From positions 248,001 to 312,000 of the forward strand of contig NZ_JABAHZ010000006.1 of NCBI RefSeq assembly GCF_012641265.1: DNA of 64,000 nucleotides. The letters are read 5' to 3'. The notes under the pieces are model-generated. The model ran no database searches. It worked only from the letters and a program-made list of their open reading frames with translations, and was not told where the DNA came from. Shown here in pieces: positions 34,072 through 41,822 of the stretch; position 1 is the first letter of the stretch; each line of letters opens with the position of its first letter. Origin of the DNA: Chitinophaga eiseniae. Lineage in GTDB: Bacteria > Bacteroidota > Bacteroidia > Chitinophagales > Chitinophagaceae. Both the position numbers and the translations under genes were made by a program.

Positions 34072-34773
34072 TTACCAGCCAAGAAATACCATTCCTATCC
34101 CACACAGGGTCACCACTCCTCCGCCTATGGCATGTACGTACCGTTCGAGTTTATCTGTTTTAATAATGGAATAACCATAACAACCTATCAGTACCATGGC
34201 TAACATGGTAATAACGGTAACGATCGCAAAAACGCTAATCAGCACCATCACTTCCAGGGAAGAGCGATGTGCGCCCGAATAAAATAACAGCGGCACCAGG
34301 GGCTCGCTGGGGCCCATTACAAAAATGGCAAACAATATCCAGGGGGTTACTTTCACCCTGTTTTGCGGATATACTACCTCTCCATGTTTATGTTCATATA
34401 CATAAATATCTCCCCCCTCATATACATCAAAATGCTTGTGTGGCTTATTCAGCCATGCCTGTCGCAGTCCCCATACCAGGTATACCGCGCCGAAGGCCAG
34501 CAGGCACCAGCCGGAAAGATTACCTCTCACATCAGTAAACCACGCCAGCTTCGACAACTGCCATCCCAGCAATACACCGATCAGCCCTATAATAACAGAA
34601 CTGAAAATATGCCCGAAACCACAGAGGATGGTCCAGAAAACGGTTTTGGACATACTCCATTTCCTGGAGCGCGACAGCACAATAAAAGGCAGGTAATGAT
34701 CCGGCCCGGTGGCGGTATGTAGGCAGCTGATGGTAACCGCCGATAGTATCAATGTTGTTAACCCAATATTCAT
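34072..34773 (-). CDS. Nickel permease of the UreH/NicO type
   Basis: About 233 residues with six or seven membrane segments. HTATGPDHYLPFIV matches the HX5DH metal motif of NicO-type nickel/cobalt transporters; a His/Asp-rich loop follows (NKPHKHFDVYEGG.., YEHKHGEV). Another conserved piece is FVMGPSEPLVPLLFY. It should import Ni2+ for urease. ATG 34773 overlaps the ureD stop (ATGA), coupling it to the operon; the longer open frame to 34812 lies within ureD. Note that the name UreH is used in Bacillus for this permease but elsewhere for UreD. Confidence 0.85.
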   Translation of the reverse strand: MNIGLTTLILSAVTISCLHTATGPDHYLPFIVLSRSRKWSMSKTVFWTILCGFGHIFSSVIIGLIGVLLGWQLSKLAWFTDVRGNLSGWCLLAFGAVYLVWGLRQAWLNKPHKHFDVYEGGDIYVYEHKHGEVVYPQNRVKVTPWILFAIFVMGPSEPLVPLLFYSGAHRSSLEVMVLISVFAIVTVITMLAMVLIGCYGYSIIKTDKLERYVHAIGGGVVTLCGIGMVFLGW

Positions 34774-35579
34774 AGTACTTTCATTACTGCCGTCACTACC
34801 GCGGCTTTCCATAAATGTTGCTGTATTTTACGGAGACAGTTAAACAACTGCTCTCCACCGTTGCCCAGTATCCTGACCACGGTGCTGTAAGGCCCGCTGG
34901 CCGAGGCGCCGGCAACAATCCCGTCCTCTCCTTCCAGTAAAATGTATAGCTGATCCGGTAAATCGGCCGCCACACCAGCACCTGTATTCACATAAATGAG
35001 TGTGGCCTGGTGTGTATATCCTTCCATCTGCCCAATTGCCTCCATCGACAACAACTGAGGCTGCAGCAACACATTGTCTTTTACAATCAGTTTATCCCCA
35101 TAAAACACGGAAGTAACGTTCTGAAAATGGCTGAAGCGGAATACTTCCCCTGAATGTTTGCGGCCACAGGTCACAATTTCACCGAAGGTGAGCTCGCAGT
35201 TGTTGCCCATCCGGATAATGTTGCGGCCTTTGAAGATGGCATTTTCGTGCGGCACTACCGGGTGTTGTACATAGCTGAATACACTGTTGGGTTCCAGCGT
35301 AACCAGCTGCTGTTGCTGCGCGCCACGCTGCATATTGAACAGGCGCTGGTACGATTGTGACTGCAACTGCAACCGGCTGTTGCTTTCTACCTTAATATCA
35401 ATATCGTAATGATCGCCATCCAATATCCCCGGTGAGGAACTCATCACCATCAGGTACAGTGAGGGATCCGTTTTGTGTTCCCCTACGTTCGCCACCCGGA
35501 AAGGGCGCGTGAAGTAGGTGTCCCGCAAAAAGGAGCGCCCATTTTTATACCCGCTTATTATACGCAGCTTGTTAATCAT
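34770..35579 (-). CDS. ureD: Urease accessory protein UreD
   Basis: 269 residues, the normal length for UreD (UreH in some species). Motifs: FTRPFRVANVGEHKTDPSLYLMVMSSSPGILDGDHYDIDIKVE, QSYQRLFNMQRG, YVQHPVVPHENAIFKGRNIIRM and GEIVTCGRKHSGEVFRF. UreD binds the apo-urease and, with UreF and UreG, passes nickel to the active site. It follows ureG by 10 bases and overlaps the nickel-permease start. Confidence 0.93.
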   Translation of the reverse strand: MINKLRIISGYKNGRSFLRDTYFTRPFRVANVGEHKTDPSLYLMVMSSSPGILDGDHYDIDIKVESNSRLQLQSQSYQRLFNMQRGAQQQQLVTLEPNSVFSYVQHPVVPHENAIFKGRNIIRMGNNCELTFGEIVTCGRKHSGEVFRFSHFQNVTSVFYGDKLIVKDNVLLQPQLLSMEAIGQMEGYTHQATLIYVNTGAGVAADLPDQLYILLEGEDGIVAGASASGPYSTVVRILGNGGEQLFNCLRKIQQHLWKAAVVTAVMKVL

Positions 35580-35589
35580 TCCTATTCAT

Positions 35590-36228
35590 TTATCTTACCA
35601 GCGCAGGTTCCGCTGCATCCTCCAGTAAAGCATATTTCTTAATCCAGCCAATCACCGTATCCAATCCTTGTAGCGACATGAGGTTGGTAAACACGAAAGG
35701 CTTGCCGGCGCGCATTTTGCGGGCATCGCGTTCCATCACGCCCAGGTCGGCATGAACATAGGGCGCGAGATCTATTTTGTTGATCACCAGCAGGTCGGAG
35801 CGGGTAATGCCCGGACCACCTTTACGGGGAATCTTATCTCCTTCCGCCACATCAATCACAAAGATGGTGACATCGGCCAGGTCGGGACTGAAAGTAGCAG
35901 ACAGGTTGTCGCCACCGCTTTCTATCAGGATCAGTTCTATTTCCGGGAAACGGGCAGCCATTTCATCCACCGCTTCGAGGTTCATGCTGGCATCTTCGCG
36001 GATAGCGGTGTGCGGGCATCCGCCGGTTTCTACACCAATAATCCTTTCTTTGGGCAGCAGGCTGTTTTTGGTTAAAAACTCTGCATCTTCTTTGGTATAA
36101 ATATCATTGGTGATCACCCCTATGCTATAGGTATTCATCAGGTGCCTCGACAATCTCTCTATCAGGGCGGTTTTACCAGATCCTACCGGTCCGGCTACTC
36201 CTATTTTCACATATTTTCTATCGCTCAT
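35590..36228 (-). CDS. ureG: Urease accessory GTPase UreG
   Basis: 212 residues of the SIMIBI GTPase class. P-loop GPVGSGKT at 13-20; the nickel-binding CPH motif at 71-73 (ETGGCPHTAIRED); LILIESGGDNLSATFSPDL as the Walker-B-like strand; NKIDLAPYV as guanine specificity motif. GTP hydrolysis drives nickel delivery by the UreDFG complex. 18 bases after ureF. Confidence 0.96.
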   Translation of the reverse strand: MSDRKYVKIGVAGPVGSGKTALIERLSRHLMNTYSIGVITNDIYTKEDAEFLTKNSLLPKERIIGVETGGCPHTAIREDASMNLEAVDEMAARFPEIELILIESGGDNLSATFSPDLADVTIFVIDVAEGDKIPRKGGPGITRSDLLVINKIDLAPYVHADLGVMERDARKMRAGKPFVFTNLMSLQGLDTVIGWIKKYALLEDAAEPALVR

Positions 36229-36246
36229 GGTTAATTACTTTTTTTA

Positions 36247-36936
36247 TTAAGACATATACAAGCGGGAGTATAATTTTTCGTGCTGCATACAGCGGATATC
36301 GAATCCTATGTTGCAAACACCCACCAGTTCCCGGTCCAGGTGGATGGTTTTTTCTATCAGCTCTGCTATCACCGGTTGCAGGTCAAACAGAATATCCTGT
36401 CCTTCCAGTTGCCCCAGGGGCACCAGTTTCACGGCATTGGTAATCATCCCGATGGCAGCGTTATAATAAAAGGCGTACAACGCTTCGGTAAGCGGAATGT
36501 CCATCAGCGCGGCATACATACCATAAGTCAGGCAGTAGTGGCCTTCTGCCGTTTTAGTAGCAATAGCGGCAGCGTATTCTTCTGCCAAAGGGCTATTATA
36601 CTTTCTGCTGAAAATTTTTATCAATCGTAGTCCCAGCTTCTGGCTGGCCTGCCTGATCTCTTTGGGCAGCTTCAGCGCACCCACTTCTTCATCCAGCAGC
36701 AGCAGGGCTTTGAGGTCGTTGCTGGCAGCTGCATTGTAAGCCAGGCATACAAAAGCGCCATCATTGTAATGCAGGTTGGCGGTAAGCATTTGTTCCACAA
36801 ATGCTTTGGCAGAAGCCCTGTCATGCACCAGCCCTTGTTGTACATAGGTTTCCAGGCCATTGGAATGAGAATAGCCGCCAATGGGCAAAGTAGGATCGCT
36901 GAGGTGCAACAGGCTGCCTAAAAACGGGTGCTGCAT
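36247..36936 (-). CDS. ureF: Urease accessory protein UreF
   Basis: 229 residues, all-helical. The N-terminal LHLSDPTLPIGGYSHSNGLETYVQQG is the family hallmark, followed by DGAFVCLAYNA and the C-terminal FDIRCMQHEKLYSRLYMS tail that inserts into UreG. It bridges UreD and UreG. Its start is 3 bases after the ureE stop, so it is translated as part of the same unit. Confidence 0.93.
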   Translation of the reverse strand: MQHPFLGSLLHLSDPTLPIGGYSHSNGLETYVQQGLVHDRASAKAFVEQMLTANLHYNDGAFVCLAYNAAASNDLKALLLLDEEVGALKLPKEIRQASQKLGLRLIKIFSRKYNSPLAEEYAAAIATKTAEGHYCLTYGMYAALMDIPLTEALYAFYYNAAIGMITNAVKLVPLGQLEGQDILFDLQPVIAELIEKTIHLDRELVGVCNIGFDIRCMQHEKLYSRLYMS

Positions 36937-36939
36937 ATG

Positions 36940-37446
36940 TTAACGTTCTTTTGCTGCCATGCCTAAAATTTTAGAGAACAACGAGCTACCGCCACCATGG
37001 CTATGTGGCTGCACGTGGGCGTTGAGCAGGTTGGTAAGCCGGGTATGCGCTTTCACGGTATCATAGCCACTAGCCGCCAGCCAGCGAAAAATGGGCTCTT
37101 CAAAAGGAATGAGCACCTGGTCGTTTTGTATAAAAACAGGCAGGTGTTTATTGCCAATCTCATAGCATACACTACCCATTTCCAATAAGGAGCGGGGAGT
37201 AACCACAATGGCATCACTGGGCAGGATATCTACCACTACTACTTTCTCATCATCCATATACAGGATATCCCCCTGGTGCAGGCGCTGCCCCTCTTTCAGA
37301 AACTTAATGGCGATCTCCAATCCACCCTGCGTATGCTTGCGCTGTATGCGTTTCGTCATTTCGTACCATTCCAGTTGCAACAGGTCTACCTTCCGGTTAC
37401 CTGTTGCCATGGATGCGATATTGCCAGCTATTTTTTCTATGATCAT
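36940..37446 (-). CDS. ureE: Urease nickel metallochaperone UreE
   Basis: 168 residues. N-terminal peptide-binding domain (LEWYEMTKRIQRKHTQGGLEIAIKF) and C-terminal metal domain (CYEIGNKHLPVFIQNDQVLIPFEEPIFRWL). The tail is only moderately His-rich (HVQPHSHGGGSS), unlike Klebsiella UreE with ten His. It donates Ni2+ to UreG. Spacing is 10 bases from ureC and 3 to ureF. Confidence 0.94.
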   Translation of the reverse strand: MIIEKIAGNIASMATGNRKVDLLQLEWYEMTKRIQRKHTQGGLEIAIKFLKEGQRLHQGDILYMDDEKVVVVDILPSDAIVVTPRSLLEMGSVCYEIGNKHLPVFIQNDQVLIPFEEPIFRWLAASGYDTVKAHTRLTNLLNAHVQPHSHGGGSSLFSKILGMAAKER

Positions 37447-37456
37447 ACAGTTATTT

Positions 37457-39178
37457 TTAGAACAGGAAGTAGCGTTGCGCTAAAGGCACGGTACTTACCG
37501 GTTCACAGGTGATCACCTCTCCGTCTACACGCACTTCATAATTTTCCGGGTTCACGGTAATTTCCGGTGTTTTATCGTTATGGATCAGGTGCTTTTTAGT
37601 GATGGTTCTGCAACCGGAAACGGGCAACACCATTTTTTCGAGGCCATACTTTTCTACGATGCCTTTTTCGAGCGATACTTTGGACACGAAAGACACGCAG
37701 GTTTTGTGAATAGCCTTACCATAGGCGCCGAACATAGTGCGCAATATTACCGGCTGCGGCGTAGGAATAGACGCGTTCGGATCTCCCATTTTACTGGCGA
37801 TGATCATACCGCCTTTGATAATCATTTCCGGTTTAGCGCCGAACAGGGCTGGTTTCCACAGCACGATATCCGCAATTTTGCCGGGTTCCACAGAGCCTAC
37901 ATAGTTGGAAATCCCCTGCGCGATGGCCGGGTTGATGGTATATTTGGCCACATAGCGTTTAGCGCGGAAATTATCGTTGCCTTTGCCGGCATCTTCCGGT
38001 AATGCACCCCGTTGCTTTTTCATTTTATCGGCGGTTTGCCAGGTGCGGGTCACTACCTCTCCTACGCGTCCCATGGCCTGGGAGTCGGAGCTCATCATAC
38101 TGAATACGCCCAAGTCGTGCAGGATGTCTTCTGCAGCAATGGTTTCCGGGCGGATGCGGGAATCTGCAAAGGCCACATCTTCCGGGATACTTTTACTGAG
38201 GTGATGACATACCATCAGCATGTCGAGGTGTTCATCAATTGTATTGACGGTATACGGACGGGTAGGATTGGTGGACGCGGGCAGTACATTGGGGTACATG
38301 GCTGCTTTGATAATATCGGGTGCGTGACCGCCACCGGCGCCTTCCGTGTGGAAGGTATGTATCACGCGACCATTGATGGCGTTCATGGTATCTTCCAGGA
38401 AGCCTGCTTCGTTGAGCGTATCGGTGTGGATAGCCACCTGTACATCGTATTGGTCGGCCACTTTCAGTGCGGCGTCGATAACGGCGGGGGTGGCGCCCCA
38501 GTCCTCATGTATTTTTACACCCAGTCCACCTGCTTCAATCTGTTCTGCGATAGGGCCTTCGGTGGCACAGTTGCCTTTTCCGAAGAAGCCCAGGTTCATC
38601 GGGAAAGCGTCGGCTGCCTGCAGCATTCTTTCCATAAACCACTTACCGGGTGTCACCGTGGTGGCATTGGTGCCATCTGCCGGGCCGGTACCACCGCCTA
38701 TCATGGTGGTGATGCCGCTAAACAGGGCGGTTTCGATCTGCTGGGGGCTAATAAAGTGAATATGGGTATCGATGCCTCCGGCAGTGGCAATGAGGCCTTC
38801 GCCGCCATGTACTTCTGTACCGGCGCCAATGATCATATCGGGATGTACGCCATCCATGGTATCGGGGTTACCTGCCTGGCCAAAACCTACAATTTTTCCG
38901 TTTCTGATGCCCAGGTCACCTTTCACGATGCCCCAGTGATCGATCAGGATCACGTTGGTGATCACAAAATCCAGTACACCCTGGTCGCTCGTAGCGGTGC
39001 TGGACTGGGCCATGCCGTCTCTTACTGTTTTACCGCCGCCAAACTTGCTCTCATCGCCATATTCGTTAAAGTCCTTCTCTATCTCAATGATAATATCAGT
39101 ATCGCCCAATCTTACTTTATCCCCTACAGTAGGGCCGTACATATTGGCGTATTTAACTCTGTTTATTTTCAGGCTCAT
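37457..39178 (-). CDS. ureC: Urease alpha subunit UreC
   Basis: 573 residues, full length. All active-site residues are present with a +5 offset to Klebsiella numbering: His139 and His141 (DTHIHF), carbamylated Lys222 (GVKIHEDWG), His251 (AIHTDTLNE), His277 (HTFHTEGAGGGH), mobile-flap Cys324-His325 (MVCHHLSKS) and Asp365 (SSDSQAMGR). It hydrolyses urea to ammonia and carbamate in the cytoplasm. The ATG overlaps the ureB stop as ATGA. A long open frame on the opposite strand (38012-39571) is a composition shadow. Confidence 0.98.
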   Translation of the reverse strand: MSLKINRVKYANMYGPTVGDKVRLGDTDIIIEIEKDFNEYGDESKFGGGKTVRDGMAQSSTATSDQGVLDFVITNVILIDHWGIVKGDLGIRNGKIVGFGQAGNPDTMDGVHPDMIIGAGTEVHGGEGLIATAGGIDTHIHFISPQQIETALFSGITTMIGGGTGPADGTNATTVTPGKWFMERMLQAADAFPMNLGFFGKGNCATEGPIAEQIEAGGLGVKIHEDWGATPAVIDAALKVADQYDVQVAIHTDTLNEAGFLEDTMNAINGRVIHTFHTEGAGGGHAPDIIKAAMYPNVLPASTNPTRPYTVNTIDEHLDMLMVCHHLSKSIPEDVAFADSRIRPETIAAEDILHDLGVFSMMSSDSQAMGRVGEVVTRTWQTADKMKKQRGALPEDAGKGNDNFRAKRYVAKYTINPAIAQGISNYVGSVEPGKIADIVLWKPALFGAKPEMIIKGGMIIASKMGDPNASIPTPQPVILRTMFGAYGKAIHKTCVSFVSKVSLEKGIVEKYGLEKMVLPVSGCRTITKKHLIHNDKTPEITVNPENYEVRVDGEVITCEPVSTVPLAQRYFLF

Positions 39179-39549
39179 TGTGCTTTGTTTTTAAAGTTTG
39201 CGGCCAGCATTTTCGTCATCGCGTTTTCCCTGCTGGCTTCCAGGGTGGTGTCGCCATTTACCAGGTTATTGATACCAAATACCCGGCGGGCGCCGCCCAG
39301 TTCTACCAGCTCCACCTCTTTTTCCTCGCCAGGCTCGAAGCGAACAGCCGTACCGGCGGCGATATTGAGGCGTTTACCAAAAGCTTTCTCCCGGTCGAAA
39401 CTCATTTTGCGGTTGATTTCAAAAAAGTGGCAGTGGGAGCCTACCTGTACGGGGCGGTCAGCGGTGTTCACCACTTTTACCTTCACGGTTTTGCGGCCCA
39501 CGTTGCATTCAATATCTCCTTCTCCTAAAAAATATTCTCCAGGAATCAT
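39175..39549 (-). CDS. ureB: Urease beta subunit UreB
   Basis: 124 residues, separate from gamma. The characteristic start MIPGEYFLGEGDIECN and the core RPVQVGSHCHFFEINRKMSFDR..A.GKRLNIAAGTAVRFEPGE are present. The C-terminus extends about 20 residues past the core. Structural subunit of the (alpha-beta-gamma)3 urease. Begins 18 bases after ureA and overlaps ureC. Confidence 0.97.
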   Translation of the reverse strand: MIPGEYFLGEGDIECNVGRKTVKVKVVNTADRPVQVGSHCHFFEINRKMSFDREKAFGKRLNIAAGTAVRFEPGEEKEVELVELGGARRVFGINNLVNGDTTLEASRENAMTKMLAANFKNKAQ

Positions 39550-39567
39550 GTCGCGTAGTTTTACATA

Positions 39568-39870
39568 TTAACGAATAGGATCATGGACGGTCACGAGTTT
39601 GGTACCATCCGGGAAAGTAGCTTCTATCTGTACATCGTGTATCATTTCAGGAATACCTTCCATGACATCATCCCGGGTGAGAATAGTAGCGCCGTATTGC
39701 ATCAGTTCCGCTACTGATTTCCCATCCCTGGCAGCTTCCAGCAGGTGGCTGCTGATGTAGGCGATAGACTCCGGGTAATTGAGTTTAAGGCCGCGGGCCT
39801 TTCGTTTAGCGGCCAGTTCGCCGGCCAGATGAAGCAGAAGCTTCTCCGTTTCGCGGGGAGTTAAATGCAT
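39568..39870 (-). CDS. ureA: Urease gamma subunit UreA
   Basis: 100 residues with the family-diagnostic MHLTPRETEKLLLHLAGELA, LNYPESIAYISSHLLEAARDGKSVAELM and VMEGIPEMIHDVQIEATFPDGTKLVTVHDPI. First gene of the eight-gene urease operon. A weak -7 element (TATATTTC) lies about 50 bases upstream, and a terminator-like hairpin 160 bases upstream. Confidence 0.97.
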   Translation of the reverse strand: MHLTPRETEKLLLHLAGELAAKRKARGLKLNYPESIAYISSHLLEAARDGKSVAELMQYGATILTRDDVMEGIPEMIHDVQIEATFPDGTKLVTVHDPIR

Positions 39871-39921
39871 ATATTAATTTTGTGAATGACAATAGGAAAC
39901 CGGTATCCGTTATATTTTTCA

Positions 39922-39929
39922 GAAATATA
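39922..39929 (-). promoter_or_regulatory. Possible -7 element for ureA
   Basis: TATATTTC on the minus strand differs from TAnnTTTG in the last base; ATTTTCG about 20 bases upstream could be a -33 box. Weak, but it is the best candidate between the hairpin at 40033-40064 and the ureA start. Confidence 0.25.
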
Positions 39930-40032
39930 CAGATAATGGCGCGAAAATCATATCGGCAGGAAAACGCCGGTAAGAAATGTTGTGTTGTATAACAGCAACT
40001 GCCTGGCTAACGAATGTCAGCTGTGGAAGTAA

Positions 40033-40064
40033 AAAGCGGCGCATGTTTGCACATGCACCGCTTT
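40033..40064 (-). terminator. Intrinsic terminator between the haem operon and ureA
   Basis: AAAGCGG-c-GCATGT-ttgc-ACATGC-a-CCGCTTT: 13 paired bases with one c/a mismatch, flanked by T tracts on both strands (CTTTTTAC on minus, CTTTTTTTAT on plus). Confidence 0.8.
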
Positions 40065-40136
40065 TTTTATTTGGACCCGGGATAGGAATATTCCAGTCAT
40101 CTCATAACCTACAACTGTTACACTGTTAAAGTAACA
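40033..40136 (-). ncRNA. Candidate small RNA or attenuated leader upstream of the urease operon
   Basis: A minus-strand promoter-like TATCTTTG (40149-40142) predicts a start near 40135. The transcript would carry GTTAC..GTAAC and GGAATATTCC self-complementary patches and end at a strong hairpin with a T-rich tail (40064-40033) after about 105 bases. No convincing reading frame. It is separated from the upstream haem operon by another terminator (40207-40228). It could be an independent small RNA or, since ureA follows on the same strand, a terminated leader controlling urease. No known RNA family or riboswitch consensus was recognised. Confidence 0.35.
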
Positions 40137-40141
40137 AGCTG

Positions 40142-40149
40142 CAAAGATA
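40142..40149 (-). promoter_or_regulatory. -7 promoter element of the candidate small RNA
   Basis: TATCTTTG on the minus strand, an exact TAnnTTTG match identical to the rtcB-side element. It lies just after the haem-operon terminator; the region 20 bases upstream is T-rich (CCTTTTTATTTGG). Confidence 0.45.
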
Positions 40150-40206
40150 CGTAGCAGGTACCAAATAAAAAGGTGTGGTAACCCGAAGGTTAGCAGCAAA
40201 AAAAAA

Positions 40207-40228
40207 CCGCAGCCAGGAATGACTGCGG
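40207..40228 (-). terminator. Terminator of the haem-uptake operon
   Basis: CCGCAG / CTGCGG 6-bp stem with a 10-base loop, followed on the minus strand by nine T residues, 22 bases after the DUF6607 stop. Confidence 0.85.
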
Positions 40229-40249
40229 CGACTTTTCTTATCCACTCGT

Positions 40250-41200
40250 TTATCGTTGTAAACTCAACTCTTTATTGGTGGCAAACTGTTGCAGGGTGGC
40301 GGTTACTTCTTTTTCCAGCGCGGCGCCGGTCAGTTCCTTGCGCAATGCCTTCTCTTCCAGTGCTGCCATTACCTTATACAGCGGCTCATTATTCACTTTA
40401 CGCTGGAGGTGAATGGCGCTGTTGCCGCCATATACTTTATCCCAGCTCTTACGCACTACCGCCCAGAAAGCCTGGTTTTGTTCCCACCAGGCTTTTGCCA
40501 GCTTGCACCTGTTTTCATCAGTACGGTTATAGGTATTGAGTCCTTTCTCGCCCACAATTACTTTATCGGTACCGTTTATACGCACTACTTTCAGGTTGTC
40601 CTGTTCGTGGATAGAGCCGGTAGCGGTAATTTCATGGTGATTGGTACGGTGTAATACGTTGTAGTCTTTGCGGGTAGTATATTCCCGGCGGGGCAGCGGT
40701 GCATCACTGGCCGATTCCCAGTAGTGACGGCCATCTGTATGCACCCAGGTAGCGGAGCCCTCATAGCGGGGCTCATCATCCACACCATATACTTTCTGGG
40801 TCCATTGCCCTTTTACCTGTGCCGCTGGCAGGGATACTTTCTTCCATTCATCGTCTTTATCATACGCCAGCAGTTGCTGGTTTTCGTATAGCCAGTCTTC
40901 TGTCCAATGCTTGATGACCATGCTATCGGCAATCAGCAGGTGCTGCAATACAATACGGTTTTTATCTTCCGCGGCTACCGTCACATATTCCACTGCGTCA
41001 GTAATTTTATGGTATCCTTTAGGTCTATAGCTCGTATCGGCGGGGAAGGTTTCGGTATATTCAAAGGTTACTTCCTGGCATCCGCACATGCTTTTTATAG
41101 CGGCTTTGTCCTGCGCCAGTTTGTCGCCGCCTTTCTGCTGTGCAGAAGCTGTCCATGCCAGGCATATACCAGCCATGGTAAAGGTAATGATGTGTTTCAT
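40250..41200 (-). CDS. DUF6607 family protein
   Basis: 316 residues with a signal peptide (MKHIITFTMAGICLAWTASA) and no lipobox, so probably periplasmic. It resembles the DUF6607 family: SMCGCQEVTFEYTETFPADTSYRPKGYHKITDAVEYV, LQHLLI..MVIKHWTEDWLYEN, GQWTQKVYGVDDEPRYEGSATWVH and PLPRREYTTRKDYNVLHRTNHHEI. Biochemistry is unknown. It contains a CGC pair and many His/Trp residues that could handle haem or metal (speculation). The gene follows hmuY by 23 bases in the haem-uptake operon. Confidence 0.8.
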   Translation of the reverse strand: MKHIITFTMAGICLAWTASAQQKGGDKLAQDKAAIKSMCGCQEVTFEYTETFPADTSYRPKGYHKITDAVEYVTVAAEDKNRIVLQHLLIADSMVIKHWTEDWLYENQQLLAYDKDDEWKKVSLPAAQVKGQWTQKVYGVDDEPRYEGSATWVHTDGRHYWESASDAPLPRREYTTRKDYNVLHRTNHHEITATGSIHEQDNLKVVRINGTDKVIVGEKGLNTYNRTDENRCKLAKAWWEQNQAFWAVVRKSWDKVYGGNSAIHLQRKVNNEPLYKVMAALEEKALRKELTGAALEKEVTATLQQFATNKELSLQR

Positions 41201-41223
41201 GCTGTTTGAGTTTAGTAACAGAA

Positions 41224-41811
41224 TCAGTTAAAATTACGGGAGCCATTGGCCTGGTATACGTAGCGGAAATGATAGTGGCGACTCAGGGAAGTCTGATCCG
41301 GGTTAGCTGGCGCATCTTTGTAATAGCTCGTAATTTCTATTTTTACATACTTTCCGCTGGTGGTCTTCACAACAATAATAGATCCAACTACCGGTGAAAT
41401 CACATGGGTATTCATATTGTAGGAATACCAGCCGGTAATGGCTTTTTTCGCGGTAGCATCGGTGGTATAACCTGCCTCCGGCGCCTGGTTCAATTGGTTA
41501 TATACACCGGATATTACCTGCGCTACGGTGCCGCCGGGGCCACTGCTGCCACCATTGATGATGATGGTAGTAGCCTTAAACCCAATATCCCATTTGGTGG
41601 TAGCTGAATCGCTGTTGGATACAATTTTCCCTTCCTCCAGGTTATACAGGGTAAAACTGTTTTTGTTGGCCGCATCGGCGTCGAGGTTAACGACGGTTTT
41701 AGAGGTAGCGCCAGGTACCGGCTGGGTATCTTTGTTATCATCTTTTTTACAGGAAAAAAGGAAAACCAGTGAACAGGCAAGCAGGCCTGATGTAAGAGAT
41801 TGCATCTTCAT
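41224..41811 (-). CDS. hmuY: HmuY-family haem-binding lipoprotein
   Basis: 195 residues, lipoprotein signal VFLFSCKKDDNKD. Family pattern: VVNLDADAANKNSFTLYNLEEGKIV, then TKWDIGFKATTIIINGG, then WYSYNMNTHVISPVVGSIIVVKTTSGKYVKIEITSYYKD and the C-terminal HYHFRYVYQANGSRNF. HmuY takes haem at the cell surface and passes it to the TonB receptor. The gene lies 11 bases after the receptor gene. Confidence 0.9.
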   Translation of the reverse strand: MKMQSLTSGLLACSLVFLFSCKKDDNKDTQPVPGATSKTVVNLDADAANKNSFTLYNLEEGKIVSNSDSATTKWDIGFKATTIIINGGSSGPGGTVAQVISGVYNQLNQAPEAGYTTDATAKKAITGWYSYNMNTHVISPVVGSIIVVKTTSGKYVKIEITSYYKDAPANPDQTSLSRHYHFRYVYQANGSRNFN

Positions 41812-41822
41812 ATAGGTTGTGA

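Noticed and set aside
38012..39571. Long plus-strand open frame of 519 codons opposite ureC/ureB
   Set aside because: Exactly antisense to well-supported urease genes, no family motifs, and Phe/His/Cys-rich composition typical of a codon-bias shadow.
40017..40199. 60-codon minus-strand frame across the pre-urease hairpin
   Set aside because: It would translate through a strong terminator and has no motif; the region fits a non-coding transcript better.
39871..40249. Nickel/cobalt riboswitch before urease
   Set aside because: The hairpins do not show the four-helix junction or conserved bases of the NiCo riboswitch; only a generic small-RNA/attenuator call is supportable.
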